The position numbers and the translations under genes are program-made. Shown here piece after piece: positions 26,649 to 35,789 of a stretch of 64,000 bases of DNA. This stretch comes from Polaribacter butkevichii (lineage in GTDB: Bacteria; Bacteroidota; Bacteroidia; Flavobacteriales; Flavobacteriaceae), in assembly GCF_038024105.1 (NCBI RefSeq), contig NZ_CP150661.1:2871001-2935000 (forward strand), in the 5' to 3' direction. The notes below the pieces were generated by a model. It was not told the origin of the DNA and searched no databases. It was given only the letters and a program-made list of their open reading frames with translations. Positions within the stretch are counted from its first letter, which is position 1, and each line of letters starts with the position of its first letter.

Positions 26649-27959
26649 TTATAAAATAGCTATTTTTAAAACCGATTTTGTTTGTTGAGTGGTTTTAAAA
26701 CGATTGTCTAAACGATACCCTACTACCCAAATAATATCCTCATTATTATTGCAAAGTAACCATGTATTTTGTTTTTCTAAAAGCGATAATTTTTGGTCTT
26801 TAAAATACTTGCTTAATTTCTTTTTCCCGGTCATTCCTGTTGGATAAAAGAAATCGCCATCTTGCCATTTTCTAAGTTTTAAAGGATAGTCTAAACGTTT
26901 TTTATCAACATAAATGGTTTGGTTATTTTCTGCTGATTTTTCTATTACGCTTTCAAGTTTTAGATGAATAGGTTCTGTAATTTCTATAGTGTTTTCTTCA
27001 ATTAAAGATTGATCAACAGTACTCGTAGAAAGTTTTTTAGAAAGGAATAAAAAGTCTCGATCTTTTAATAAAGTATGTGTTTTAGAAAAAATTTGTTTCC
27101 CCGATTGTGCAGCAAGTAAATTAGCAACATCATTCCACTCTGTAAAATTATACTCTTTTAAAAGTTGATATAAATACGCTTTCGGGTTCGATAATTTCTC
27201 TAGTTTTTCAATATTAATTTTGATGTAATTGTTATCCGTAATAAGTATTTCTAATGCAACTTGTTTAATTCTGTCTTCAATAATTTGCTGACTTTCTTTT
27301 AAGTGTTCTGTTGTTTTTGCAAAGGTTTCTAACAAACTAGGATTAATTTCCTTTAAAACAGGGAGTATTTGATGTCTAATTTTGTTTCTAATGTATTTTG
27401 TTGATGCATTACTTTTATCTTCTCGCCAAGAAATATTGTTTTCTTTTGCAAACGTTAAAATATCGTTTCTAGAAAATTTTAAAAGCGGACGCACAATGTT
27501 TCCATTAATTTCTGGAATGCCTGTTAAACCATCTAAACCAGCACCACGGGTTAAATTGATAAGAAAAGTTTCTAAATGATCATCGGCATGATGTGCTGTT
27601 AAGAGATAATCAAATTGATGGTCTTTTATCAATTTATCAAACCAGTCATAACGTAAATTTCTGGCAGCAATTTGTGTAGATTGTTTGTTTTCTTCAGCAA
27701 ATTCTTTTGTTTTAAATTGAGTAACAAAAGTGTTAAGTTTTAGTTTTTTTCCTAATTCCCTAACAAACGCTTCGTCTAAATCGCTTTCTTTTCCTCTTAA
27801 ATTAAAGTTGCAATGTGCCAGTGAAATGTTAAATTTTAATGCTGATAACAGATGCGTTAAAACTACAGAGTCAATTCCACCAGAAATGGCGATTAATAAT
27901 TTCTTGCCTTTTAAAAAAGGAAGATTATGGTTGATGTGGTTAGAGAGTTCTTGTAGCAT
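26649..27959 (-). CDS. tilS: tRNA(Ile)-lysidine synthase
   Basis: A 436-residue enzyme that adds lysine to C34 of the CAU-anticodon tRNA-Ile, so that it reads AUA. The PP-loop AISGGIDSVVL is near residue 22, followed by family motifs HCNFNLRG and LTAHHADDHLETFL; the C-terminal domain (KLRKWQDGDFFYPTGM) binds the tRNA acceptor arm. Full length. It is the last gene of a minus-strand run that includes two small proteins. Confidence 0.95.
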   Translation of the reverse strand: MLQELSNHINHNLPFLKGKKLLIAISGGIDSVVLTHLLSALKFNISLAHCNFNLRGKESDLDEAFVRELGKKLKLNTFVTQFKTKEFAEENKQSTQIAARNLRYDWFDKLIKDHQFDYLLTAHHADDHLETFLINLTRGAGLDGLTGIPEINGNIVRPLLKFSRNDILTFAKENNISWREDKSNASTKYIRNKIRHQILPVLKEINPSLLETFAKTTEHLKESQQIIEDRIKQVALEILITDNNYIKINIEKLEKLSNPKAYLYQLLKEYNFTEWNDVANLLAAQSGKQIFSKTHTLLKDRDFLFLSKKLSTSTVDQSLIEENTIEITEPIHLKLESVIEKSAENNQTIYVDKKRLDYPLKLRKWQDGDFFYPTGMTGKKKLSKYFKDQKLSLLEKQNTWLLCNNNEDIIWVVGYRLDNRFKTTQQTKSVLKIAIL

Positions 27960-28001
27960 TATATTTCAAAAATAACACATTTTATATATGTTGATGTTTT
28001 T

Positions 28002-28463
28002 TTAATTAGAAGAATATACAATATCGTCTTTTGTACCTAATTTTCCGTCTCCTCCTAAAGAAATCAGTTGATAATTTTGTCCATCTTTAGATGGAATATA
28101 CACAAAAGCAGCTTTCCAATTATCTATGATTATATTAGATCTTAAAGGATTGTTTCTAATAATGTCTTTTAACTCTGATGGAAATTTACCAAACTGTTTT
28201 TTTTCTGAGGCTAAAAGTTTAGATATTTCTGTCATTCTTTTGGTTGTTTTTTTCTGATTATTATCCTTTAAGATAAAAATAACAACAAGAAAATAAACAG
28301 CAAAAAGAACGCTAAATACTATTGCAAATTGTTTTATGTACGGATACAAAACAATGCTTTTGGGCAGGTTATTTTCTTTCTCAAACTTCCGTTGTTTCTT
28401 GTATTTAATCCAATATTTAATGTCTAAATAAATATCTAAAAAGAAAGATATTAAATCAGTCAT
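28002..28463 (-). CDS. membrane-anchored protein with pseudopilin-like C-terminus
   Basis: 153 residues: a basic N-terminus (IKYWIKYKKQRKFEKE), one transmembrane helix at about 47-67 (FAIVFSVLFAVYFLVVIFIL), then a globular part ending ISLGGDGKLGTKDDIVYSSN. That ending resembles the calcium-binding SLGxDGxxGTxDDI end of type II secretion GspG-like major pseudopilins, but the type IV prepilin leader and N-terminal helix are absent. The start codon directly follows the stop of the upstream gene. Function unknown; the similarity is by motif only. Confidence 0.6.
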   Translation of the reverse strand: MTDLISFFLDIYLDIKYWIKYKKQRKFEKENNLPKSIVLYPYIKQFAIVFSVLFAVYFLVVIFILKDNNQKKTTKRMTEISKLLASEKKQFGKFPSELKDIIRNNPLRSNIIIDNWKAAFVYIPSKDGQNYQLISLGGDGKLGTKDDIVYSSN

Positions 28464-28697
28464 TTATTGTTTATTTAACCACACACGAATGTCTTTTCTA
28501 ATAGATACTTCTGGTTTTGGTAACGGAATTGTTTTACCAAATTGTTTACTTCGGTTAAATTTAGAAAAGGTAACTTTTAGTGCTTTCCATTCTGCTGGAT
28601 ATAACTTTAAGAACATGTTAAACATATTTTGTTCCGTTGGTTTTTCATCTAAACTATCTAACGTTTTTTGAAAAAGTTCGTCTTGATTTGGTATCAT
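28464..28697 (-). CDS. small hypothetical protein
   Basis: 77 residues, soluble, with no recognised domain. It reads like a short helical protein (DELFQKTLDSLDEKPTEQ, then MFLKLYPAEWKALKVTF). Its TAA abuts the ATG of the following membrane protein without a gap, so translation is probably coupled. It is the first gene of the run that ends in tilS. Confidence 0.6.
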   Translation of the reverse strand: MIPNQDELFQKTLDSLDEKPTEQNMFNMFLKLYPAEWKALKVTFSKFNRSKQFGKTIPLPKPEVSIRKDIRVWLNKQ

Positions 28698-28719
28698 TTG
28701 GTAAATGTATTAAGAATTT

Positions 28720-28978
28720 GTCATTTCGAAATGAGCTTTTTTAAGCGATTGAGAAATCTTATTTTAGTGATGAAATTTCTTTTTTTTAGCTGCGTATTAT
28801 ACTTTTAATCAAAATTACTTTTAATTTTAGTAATATTTGGTCTTTTTTAGTAGAAGTATTGTAAAGAAAAATACAGAACCTTGTACTATGTCATTTCGAC
28901 GAAGGAGAAATCTCATGTGGCTGATAATGTAAAAAACGATGTAACTTTATGTGATTTCTCTCTTAAGGTCGAAATGAC
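28720..28978. repeat. two dispersed intergenic repeats in the pabB/small protein gap
   Basis: 28720-28761 is a CATTTCGAAATGAG...GATTGAGAAATCTTA copy. 28890-28978 begins GTCATTTCGAC and ends with its perfect complement GTCGAAATGAC, with GGAGAAATCTCATGTG facing GTGATTTCTC. The remainder of the 350-base gap shows no gene. Confidence 0.7.
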
Positions 28979-29051
28979 AAATTGAGTGAAAAAAAAGAGG
29001 TAAATTCCCTTGATTTTTATTTATGTAGCGCTTATTTAACGAATTTTAATT

Positions 29052-30353
29052 CTACTTAGAATTCAGTAAAACATACTTCATTGCCTTTGCTTTTAATAAA
29101 CATTCTTCATACTCTTTTTCTACAACAGATTGTGCTGTTATGGCGCCACCAACAGAATATGAAATGTATTTTTTTTCTTCATTATATAAGATACTTCTTA
29201 TAATTACATTAAAATCGAAATCATTTTCTGGTGTAAAATAGCCTATCGATCCAGAGTACAAGCCGCGTTTGGTTTCTTCTAAGTTTTCAATAATTTTCAT
29301 AGCAGAAACTTTAGGTGCTCCGGTCATACTTCCCATTGGGTAGGTACTTTGAATTATGTCTATTGGGTGTGTGTTTTCTTCAACCTCAGAGACCACGGTA
29401 GATATTAATTGATGTACTTGCTTAAAAGAATATACTTTACAAAGTTCTTCTACTTTTACGCTTCCTATTTTTGCTGTTTTAGATAGGTCGTTTCTAACCA
29501 AGTCTACAATCATTACGTTTTCTGCACGCTCTTTTTCGTCGCGCATTAAATCTAAAGCTAATTGAGCGTCGTCAAACTCACTTACCAACCTTTTAGCAGT
29601 GCCTTTAATGGGTTGAGAAATTATTTTTGTGCCTTGTTTTTTAATATATCTTTCTGGTGATGCACACAAGGCAAACTTGTTGTCTAGTTTTAAGAAAGAA
29701 GCAAAGGGGGGTTCCGAAATGCGGTTGAGGTGTTTGTAAACTTCCACCGGGTTTATGGTAGCATTTTCTGCATAAAACTCCTGGCAAAAATTAGCTTCAT
29801 AAATATCTCCTTTATGTATATGTTCTAAAACTTGGCTTACTTTAGCGTGGTATTCATCTTTGTGAATCCTTAGTTTTATCTTTACTTCTGGTTCTTTGTT
29901 AGAAAACTCTTGCTTTTTTAATACTTTAATTTCATCAAAATCATCTTCAATTTCATCATCAACCATTCTTAAATAATGAAACTCAACATCGTTTCCTTTA
30001 ATAAAAATTAGTTTTTTAGGCTGAAAGAAATATAAATCAGGAAAATGTAAACCATCAAAATTATTAGAAGAAAGTCGTTCTACATCATTCTTTAAATCAT
30101 AAGTCATGTAACCAAAAATATAATCTTTGGTTATAGTTTGGTATTCTTTTAACTTGTTAAAACCTTGATGATAATCTGTTTTAATGGAAGTAAAATCATC
30201 TGCTGCCAAAGCACCATCAAAACTAGCGTATTTTTGGTGATAGTTATTAGAATCTAACCAAAGTACGGTTTCAAATTGTTGTGCCCAAGACAATAAATTG
30301 TTTTTGAATTCAATAATATTATCAACAGAAAAAGTGCGAATTGTTCTTTGCAT
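29052..30353 (-). CDS. pabB: aminodeoxychorismate synthase component I
   Basis: A 433-residue chorismate-binding enzyme. Family motifs: SQPIKGTAKR, DLVRNDLSK, YPMGSMTGAPKVSAMKIIE, GLYSGSIGYFTP and the C-terminal AITAQSVVEKEYEECLLKA. PabB with a glutamine amidotransferase (PabA, not in the window) makes 4-amino-4-deoxychorismate for folate. The paralogous TrpE cannot be fully excluded, but GTAKR and the lack of trp neighbours favour PabB. It follows the outer-membrane protein gene by 22 bases on the same strand. Confidence 0.88.
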   Translation of the reverse strand: MQRTIRTFSVDNIIEFKNNLLSWAQQFETVLWLDSNNYHQKYASFDGALAADDFTSIKTDYHQGFNKLKEYQTITKDYIFGYMTYDLKNDVERLSSNNFDGLHFPDLYFFQPKKLIFIKGNDVEFHYLRMVDDEIEDDFDEIKVLKKQEFSNKEPEVKIKLRIHKDEYHAKVSQVLEHIHKGDIYEANFCQEFYAENATINPVEVYKHLNRISEPPFASFLKLDNKFALCASPERYIKKQGTKIISQPIKGTAKRLVSEFDDAQLALDLMRDEKERAENVMIVDLVRNDLSKTAKIGSVKVEELCKVYSFKQVHQLISTVVSEVEENTHPIDIIQSTYPMGSMTGAPKVSAMKIIENLEETKRGLYSGSIGYFTPENDFDFNVIIRSILYNEEKKYISYSVGGAITAQSVVEKEYEECLLKAKAMKYVLLNSK

Positions 30354-30375
30354 ATTTGCGTCAAAAATACAAATC

Positions 30376-31596
30376 TTATTGGTTAGAAAGCGGAATTTTT
30401 AAACTGATTCCTGTTTGTAAATCTGGCGAGTTGTTTAAATACAAATCCTCCTTTACATAAATGGTAAAGCTATATTTTTTTCTAGTATAAGTATATAGCC
30501 AACTCCAAGCAGATTGGTATTCGTATAATTTTGCGAAACCATTTTGCCAACCAGAATGAATTTCTTGCCAAAGACCTACTAATTGATAATAATCTGCTTC
30601 TGCTCTTTTACTAAAGCGAGATTGAATTTGATAATTAACAGATACAGAATGATAATTTTTCTTTCTTGTGTATTTTGTAAACTCAAACATGGCTTCTAAA
30701 CTTCCTAAATATTTATTGTTTCCTAAGCTTACAAGATTTTCCTTAAAATTAATAGCATTTTTTCTTAAAACGCTTGTACCAAAGGCAGATCTTATTTCTG
30801 ATTTTTCGTTTAATTTCCATTCTTTTACAATGTTTCCGGAAACACCAATATCAATAGAAGGGTTGTGTTTAGAAGTGTTAACACCTAAATGAGAACCAAA
30901 ATTAACATGAATATTTCTGTTTTTTAGGTTGATGAAATTTGGGTAGTAAAAATGGTTGAATTCTATTCCTGCAAAAAGAAATTGACCGTCTTTTAATTCT
31001 AAAGTATTGCCATTTCTATCTTGGTATTTTACATTTACTTTATTAATACCATAATATTTTCTACCAAAAGGATCTTCACCGCCAGCAACATTGCTATGAA
31101 ACCACTCAATGGTTTCATCACTTGTAAAAACCGAAAAAGGGTATTTACCTTTGCTAACTAAATAAGAACGGAGTGTAATTCCGAGTTCATGTTTTTTTCC
31201 AATTTTGGTAGTGTAATCTACCCTAAAGTTTTTAAAAACGGCATCTACAATAATGTTTTCGTACTCCGCAGGAGTTGTTTGCTGATTTTCATAAAAGTGT
31301 CTGTCATACCAAGTTTGCTTACTTAAAGCTTGCCTAGTAGCTTCATCTTTTGGTATGTACATTTCTACAAAAGGATGAAATGTATTTGCGCTTGCATAAG
31401 AAAAATTTAAAGTAGCTATTTCTGGTGGTCTAATTTTAAAGTTTTGATTGATTCTTGCCGAAAACATCCCAAAATGATGAATGGGCAATAAACTAGGTTT
31501 GTCTATTCCATTTTTAAGCGGAATGTTGTCTGTTTTTTGTGAGAAACAAGTTCCATAAATCAATAGAAAAAAGTAAAGTAGGTGTTTTTTTTTCAT
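30376..31596 (-). CDS. predicted exported or outer-membrane protein of unknown function
   Basis: 406 residues with a signal peptide (LLYFFLLIYGTCFSQ). The body is rich in alternating aromatic and polar residues (VRFDFNVIIR-like strands such as KLYEYQSAWSWLYTYTRK) and ends TGISLKIPLSNQ, which suggests a beta-barrel. I do not recognise a family. It is upstream of pabB with a 22-base gap, but a functional link to folate is not apparent. Confidence 0.6.
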   Translation of the reverse strand: MKKKHLLYFFLLIYGTCFSQKTDNIPLKNGIDKPSLLPIHHFGMFSARINQNFKIRPPEIATLNFSYASANTFHPFVEMYIPKDEATRQALSKQTWYDRHFYENQQTTPAEYENIIVDAVFKNFRVDYTTKIGKKHELGITLRSYLVSKGKYPFSVFTSDETIEWFHSNVAGGEDPFGRKYYGINKVNVKYQDRNGNTLELKDGQFLFAGIEFNHFYYPNFINLKNRNIHVNFGSHLGVNTSKHNPSIDIGVSGNIVKEWKLNEKSEIRSAFGTSVLRKNAINFKENLVSLGNNKYLGSLEAMFEFTKYTRKKNYHSVSVNYQIQSRFSKRAEADYYQLVGLWQEIHSGWQNGFAKLYEYQSAWSWLYTYTRKKYSFTIYVKEDLYLNNSPDLQTGISLKIPLSNQ

Positions 31597-31734
31597 GGGA
31601 TAAAAATAAACTAAAGCTATTTAAAAAAAAAGCTTCTCTACTTTTTAACCCAAAGAGTTTGTTGTAAATATTTTTTTGGCTTCAATTTTGATATTCCTCC
31701 TCTTAAATAGTGTTAAAATTTAAGAAAACAATAG

Positions 31735-31742
31735 TATATTTA
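31735..31742 (+). promoter_or_regulatory. possible -7 element for the DUF4230 gene
   Basis: TATATTTA resembles TAnnTTTG with the last base changed. It lies only 4 bases before the ATG, so the transcript would be nearly leaderless. Confidence 0.35.
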
Positions 31743-31746
31743 CAGT

Positions 31747-32355
31747 ATGGAGTTAGTTATTTTAGGGTTAGTTATTGGTTTAGGGATTTCGTATCTTATA
31801 TCTCAAAAATTCTCTTTATCAAAAAAAAAGAGTTTAACAGAAAAGCAGTCGGTAATTTTATTAGATAAAATAAAGAAGGTATCAAAATTGATTACCGTAG
31901 AAGGAGATTTTTCTGAAATTTATCATCATGAAAATACCAAAGAAAATTTTTGGGGATTTACAAGTAAGAAAAAAGCCATTATTTTAATTCACGCAAAAGC
32001 ACATATTGGCTTCGATTTTAGAAAAATTAAATTAGAAGCTAATACAGAAAAAAAAGAAATTGTGATGTCTGATTTTCCGCAACCAGAAGTGGTTTCTATA
32101 GAATGTGATATTAAATTTTATGATTTAAAAAATGGGTATCTTAATAAATTTGATACAGAAGATTTAACAACTCTAAATAAAGAAGCAAAAGAGCATGTAT
32201 TGGCTAAAATACCAGAAAGTAATTTAATTCGCCTTGCAAATAAAGAAGCTTTAGAAGCAATTCTTTTAATGGAAAACTTAGTAGAAACGATTGGTTGGAA
32301 ATTAGATTTTACAGCCTTAGAAACAAATGAAGAAATTAAAAAAGTAACAGCCTAA
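31747..32355 (+). CDS. DUF4230 domain protein
   Basis: 202 residues with an N-terminal membrane anchor (LVILGLVIGLGISYLI) and a DUF4230 domain outside the membrane (VEGDFSEIYHHENTKENFW, KKAIILIHAKAHIGFDFRKI). The family is widespread and uncharacterised. It is flanked by a divergent gene on the left and a bidirectional terminator on the right, so it stands alone. Confidence 0.8.
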   Translation: MELVILGLVIGLGISYLISQKFSLSKKKSLTEKQSVILLDKIKKVSKLITVEGDFSEIYHHENTKENFWGFTSKKKAIILIHAKAHIGFDFRKIKLEANTEKKEIVMSDFPQPEVVSIECDIKFYDLKNGYLNKFDTEDLTTLNKEAKEHVLAKIPESNLIRLANKEALEAILLMENLVETIGWKLDFTALETNEEIKKVTA

Positions 32356-32392
32356 CAAATTTAAGTAAGTTAATAGTTGTAAGAGGCTGAAA

Positions 32393-32435
32393 TAAAAAAA
32401 AATCTCAAAATAAATGTATTTTGAGATTTTTTTTT
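32393..32435. terminator. bidirectional terminator between DUF4230 and lpdA genes
   Basis: AAATCTCAAAAT-aaatgt-ATTTTGAGATTT with A and T tracts on the two sides forms a perfect stem usable from either strand. Confidence 0.85.
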
Positions 32436-32452
32436 AGTGTATTTTTACTGTT

Positions 32453-33853
32453 TTAAGCGTTTAAAGGTTTTCCGTCCCAAGCAGCTTTTGCAGCTTCTTT
32501 TACCGCTTCTGAATATGTTGGGTGACCATGACAAATTCTTGCCAAGTCTTCTGCAGATGCTCTGTATTCCATAGCAACGGCAGCTTCCATAATTAAATCG
32601 GCAACACGTGCACCTACCATGTGAACTCCTAATATTTCATCAGTATTCTTATCAGCTAAAACTTTTACAAAACCATCTAAATCTCCACTAGCACGAGATC
32701 TACCTAAAGCTCTCATAGAAAATTTACCAACTTTATAATCTGCTTTTGCTGCTTTTAATTCGTCTTCTGTTTTACCAACAGCAGCAACTTCTGGCCATGT
32801 ATAAACAATACCAGGAATTAAATTATAATCGATATGTGGTTTTTCTCCTGCTAAATATTCTGCAACTACAACACCTTCTTCTTCTGCTTTGTGAGCTAGC
32901 ATTGCACCAGCAACAACATCACCAATTGCAAAAATATTAGAAATGTTAGTTTGTAAATGTTCGTTGGTGGCAACTTGTCCACGTTCATTAACTTCTACAC
33001 CAACTTTTTCTAAACCTAAACCTTCTGTATACGCTTTTCTACCAACTGCAACTAAACAATAATCTCCTTTAAACTCTACTTCAACACCTTTTTTATTATT
33101 TGCTTTTACAACAACTTCATCACCATTTCTTTCTACAGAAGTAACACCATGACTTACGGCAAACTTAATACCTTGTTTCTTTAAAACTTTTTGTAGTTCT
33201 TTAGAAACATCAGCATCCATTGTTGGAGTAATTTTTGGAGCATATTCTACAACAGTGACATCTGCACCCAAACGTTTGTATACCGAACCTAACTCTAAAC
33301 CAATAACACCACCACCAATTACAACCAAATGTTTTGGAACTTCTGGTAGTTTTAAGGCTTCGGTAGAGGTAATTACGCGCTCTTTATCTAAAGAAATAAA
33401 CGGTAAAGTAGATGGTTTAGAGCCTGTTGCAATGATAATATTTGTACCTTCAATTATTTCTGAAGAACCATCATTTTTAGTAACTTTAATATGTGTAGCA
33501 TCTTCAAAAGAACCTAAACCTTCAAAAACATCAATGTTATTTTTGTCCATTAGGTATTTAATTCCGCCTGTAGTTGTTTCTACAATTTTAGCTTTTCTGT
33601 CTACCATTTTGCTAAAATCGAAAGTTGGGTTTTCTACGGCAATTCCATGTTCTTCAAAATGATGAATCGCATCATAATAATGATGAGATGAATCTAATAA
33701 AGCTTTAGACGGAATACATCCAACATTTGTACATGTTCCTCCTAAAGTTGAGTATTTTTCTATAATTGCTACTTTTTTACCTAATTGAGAAGCTCTAATT
33801 CCGGCAATATATCCTCCAGGACCAGAACCAATTACAATAATATCGTATTTCAT
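32453..33853 (-). CDS. lpdA: dihydrolipoyl dehydrogenase
   Basis: The 466-residue E3 subunit of 2-oxo acid dehydrogenase complexes and the glycine cleavage system. FAD site IGSGPGGYIAG, redox disulfide in GGTCTNVGCIPSK, NAD site GGGVIGLELG, second FAD motif FAIGDVV, and the catalytic His-Glu pair in CHGHPTYSEAVKEA. It reoxidises dihydrolipoamide with NAD+. Full length, start ATG at 33853. No other complex subunits are adjacent. Confidence 0.96.
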   Translation of the reverse strand: MKYDIIVIGSGPGGYIAGIRASQLGKKVAIIEKYSTLGGTCTNVGCIPSKALLDSSHHYYDAIHHFEEHGIAVENPTFDFSKMVDRKAKIVETTTGGIKYLMDKNNIDVFEGLGSFEDATHIKVTKNDGSSEIIEGTNIIIATGSKPSTLPFISLDKERVITSTEALKLPEVPKHLVVIGGGVIGLELGSVYKRLGADVTVVEYAPKITPTMDADVSKELQKVLKKQGIKFAVSHGVTSVERNGDEVVVKANNKKGVEVEFKGDYCLVAVGRKAYTEGLGLEKVGVEVNERGQVATNEHLQTNISNIFAIGDVVAGAMLAHKAEEEGVVVAEYLAGEKPHIDYNLIPGIVYTWPEVAAVGKTEDELKAAKADYKVGKFSMRALGRSRASGDLDGFVKVLADKNTDEILGVHMVGARVADLIMEAAVAMEYRASAEDLARICHGHPTYSEAVKEAAKAAWDGKPLNA

Positions 33854-33988
33854 GAGTGCGTTTATTTTGCGTATAATGTAACCTTTCGGTTTCTTTTTTA
33901 ATGATAGTTGACAAAAATACGGATATTTTCACAGAATAAAGAGAGATTTTAGTAGTTTTACAGTACTACAAATCTTAAAATTTACCCA

Positions 33989-34462
33989 ATGAAAATTCTA
34001 AAGAAAATAGGAATTGCTGTCGTATTCATATTTTTAGTGGCGCAATTTTTTGGCCCAGAAAAAAATGAAGGAGATTTAGCTTCTGTAGAAACCTTTATAG
34101 CAGAAACAAATCCGCCAGCAGATGTACAAAAAATATTAGAAACTACTTGTTACGATTGTCATACAGATAAAACGGTATATCCTTGGTATAATACTATTAC
34201 ACCTGTAAATTATTGGTTAGCAGAGCATGTTAAAGACGGTAAGAAACATTTAAATTTTTCTGCATGGAGCACCTATTCCTTAAAAAAGAAAGAACATAAA
34301 ATGGATGAATTATATGAAGAGGTTGAAGAGAAAAAAATGCCGTTAGATTCTTATACTTGGACGCATGCAGAGGCGAATTTAACACAAGATCAAATTGATG
34401 CTGTGGTTGCTTGGGGTAAAAAAGTACAAGCAGAATATAAACAACAATTAAATACAAAATAA
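33989..34462 (+). CDS. haem-binding domain protein (cytochrome c-like)
   Basis: 157 residues with an N-terminal membrane anchor or signal (IAVVFIFLVAQFF) and one CxxCH motif (TTCYDCHTDKT), followed by YPWYNTITPVNYWLAEHV, typical of the Bacteroidetes haem-binding (Haem_bd) domain. It probably faces the periplasm and carries a covalently bound haem; its electron partner is unknown. The next gene starts at the base after its stop. Confidence 0.85.
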   Translation: MKILKKIGIAVVFIFLVAQFFGPEKNEGDLASVETFIAETNPPADVQKILETTCYDCHTDKTVYPWYNTITPVNYWLAEHVKDGKKHLNFSAWSTYSLKKKEHKMDELYEEVEEKKMPLDSYTWTHAEANLTQDQIDAVVAWGKKVQAEYKQQLNTK

Positions 34463-35701
34463 TTGAGCAATCAATCGGTTTTAATTATTGGGTATGTTTG
34501 GGTAGAGCCTAATTCTTCTGCAGCCGGCAGTAGAATGTTACAGCTTATAAAACAGTTTTTACAAGAAGGTTTTAAAATAACGTTTGCTTCTCCGGCTCAA
34601 AAAAGCGAGAAAGCAACAAGTTTAAGTTCTTTAGGTGTTGATGAAGTTGCTATAGCATTAAATAATGCTTCTTTTGATGATTTTATAACCGAATTAAACC
34701 CAACAATTGTTTTGTTTGATCGTTTTATGATGGAAGAACAATTTGGTTGGCGAGTTGCAGAAAATTGCCCAAATGCAATACGAGTTTTAGATACGGAAGA
34801 TTTACATTTTTTAAGAAAAACCCGTCATCAGCAATTAAGAAAAGGAGAAGAATTTACAACGGATGCATTATTAAAGTCGGATGATGCTAAAAGAGAAATC
34901 GCTTCAATTTTACGTTGTGATATGAGTTTGATTATCTCTTCTTTTGAAATGAATTTATTAAAAAATGTTTTTAAAGTTGATGAAAAAATCTTGTATTATC
35001 TCCCTTTTTTATTAGATAAGATTGATGTTCATCAGCAAGAAAAATGGAAAACTTTTGAGGAAAGAGCGCATTTTATTTTTATTGGTAACTTTTTTCACAA
35101 ACCTAATGTGGATGCTGTTTTAACATTAAAAAATGAGATTTGGAAAGAAATTAGAAAGGTTTTACCAAAAGTAGAGGTTCATATTTATGGAGCGTATGCA
35201 AACCAGCAAATAAATCAATTACATAATAAAAAAGAAGGATTTATTATTAAAGGCTTTGCAGAAGAAGCTAAAGAGGTTGTTAAAAACGCAAGGGTTGTGT
35301 TAGCGCCTCTTCGTTTTGGAGCAGGTATAAAAGGAAAGTTAACGGAAGCTATGATTTGTGGTACGCCAAGTGTTACAACAGAAATTGGCGCAGAAGGAAT
35401 GCACAACACATTACTTTGGAACGGTTTTATAGAATCTGATTACTCTAAATTTTCAGAAAAAGCAGTTCAATTATATACTGATGAAAAACTTTGGAAAGCA
35501 TCTCAAAAAAACGGAATTGAAATCATCAATCAAATCTATGATAAAGAGAGGTTAGGAGTGCTTTTTATCAACCAAATAAAAGAAATTCAAGAAAATTTAG
35601 ATCAACATAGAACTCATAATTTTTTAGGAAGTTTGTTGCAGTATCAAACGTTACAAGCTACAAAATATATGAGTAAATGGATAGAAGTGAAAAATGCGTA
35701 G
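34463..35701 (+). CDS. glycosyltransferase, GT-B fold (GT4-like)
   Basis: 412 residues, cytoplasmic or membrane-peripheral. The C-terminal nucleotide-sugar half is recognisable: IYGAYANQQINQ, RVVLAPLRFGAGIKGKLTEAMICGTPSVTTEIGAEGM. The N-terminal half has the acceptor-side fold. The start is TTG at 34463, directly after the stop of the haem-binding gene, implying translational coupling, though the two functions look unrelated. Sugar donor and acceptor are unknown. Confidence 0.8.
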   Translation: MSNQSVLIIGYVWVEPNSSAAGSRMLQLIKQFLQEGFKITFASPAQKSEKATSLSSLGVDEVAIALNNASFDDFITELNPTIVLFDRFMMEEQFGWRVAENCPNAIRVLDTEDLHFLRKTRHQQLRKGEEFTTDALLKSDDAKREIASILRCDMSLIISSFEMNLLKNVFKVDEKILYYLPFLLDKIDVHQQEKWKTFEERAHFIFIGNFFHKPNVDAVLTLKNEIWKEIRKVLPKVEVHIYGAYANQQINQLHNKKEGFIIKGFAEEAKEVVKNARVVLAPLRFGAGIKGKLTEAMICGTPSVTTEIGAEGMHNTLLWNGFIESDYSKFSEKAVQLYTDEKLWKASQKNGIEIINQIYDKERLGVLFINQIKEIQENLDQHRTHNFLGSLLQYQTLQATKYMSKWIEVKNA

Positions 35702-35735
35702 CATTTTGGTAGGCAGTAAAACAGTTTACAGTTGG

Positions 35736-35778
35736 CAGTAGCAGTTTTCAGTAAGATGAGAACTGAAAACTGCTACTG
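35736..35778. terminator. 17-bp perfect inverted repeat between convergent genes
   Basis: CAGTAGCAGTTTTCAGT (35736-35752) pairs with ACTGAAAACTGCTACTG (35762-35778) across a 9-base loop. It lies between the stops of two convergent genes and could terminate both, although no strong T run follows. The right arm is identical to a stretch of the TPP riboswitch at 12312-12329. Confidence 0.6.
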
Positions 35779-35789
35779 AAAACTGAATA

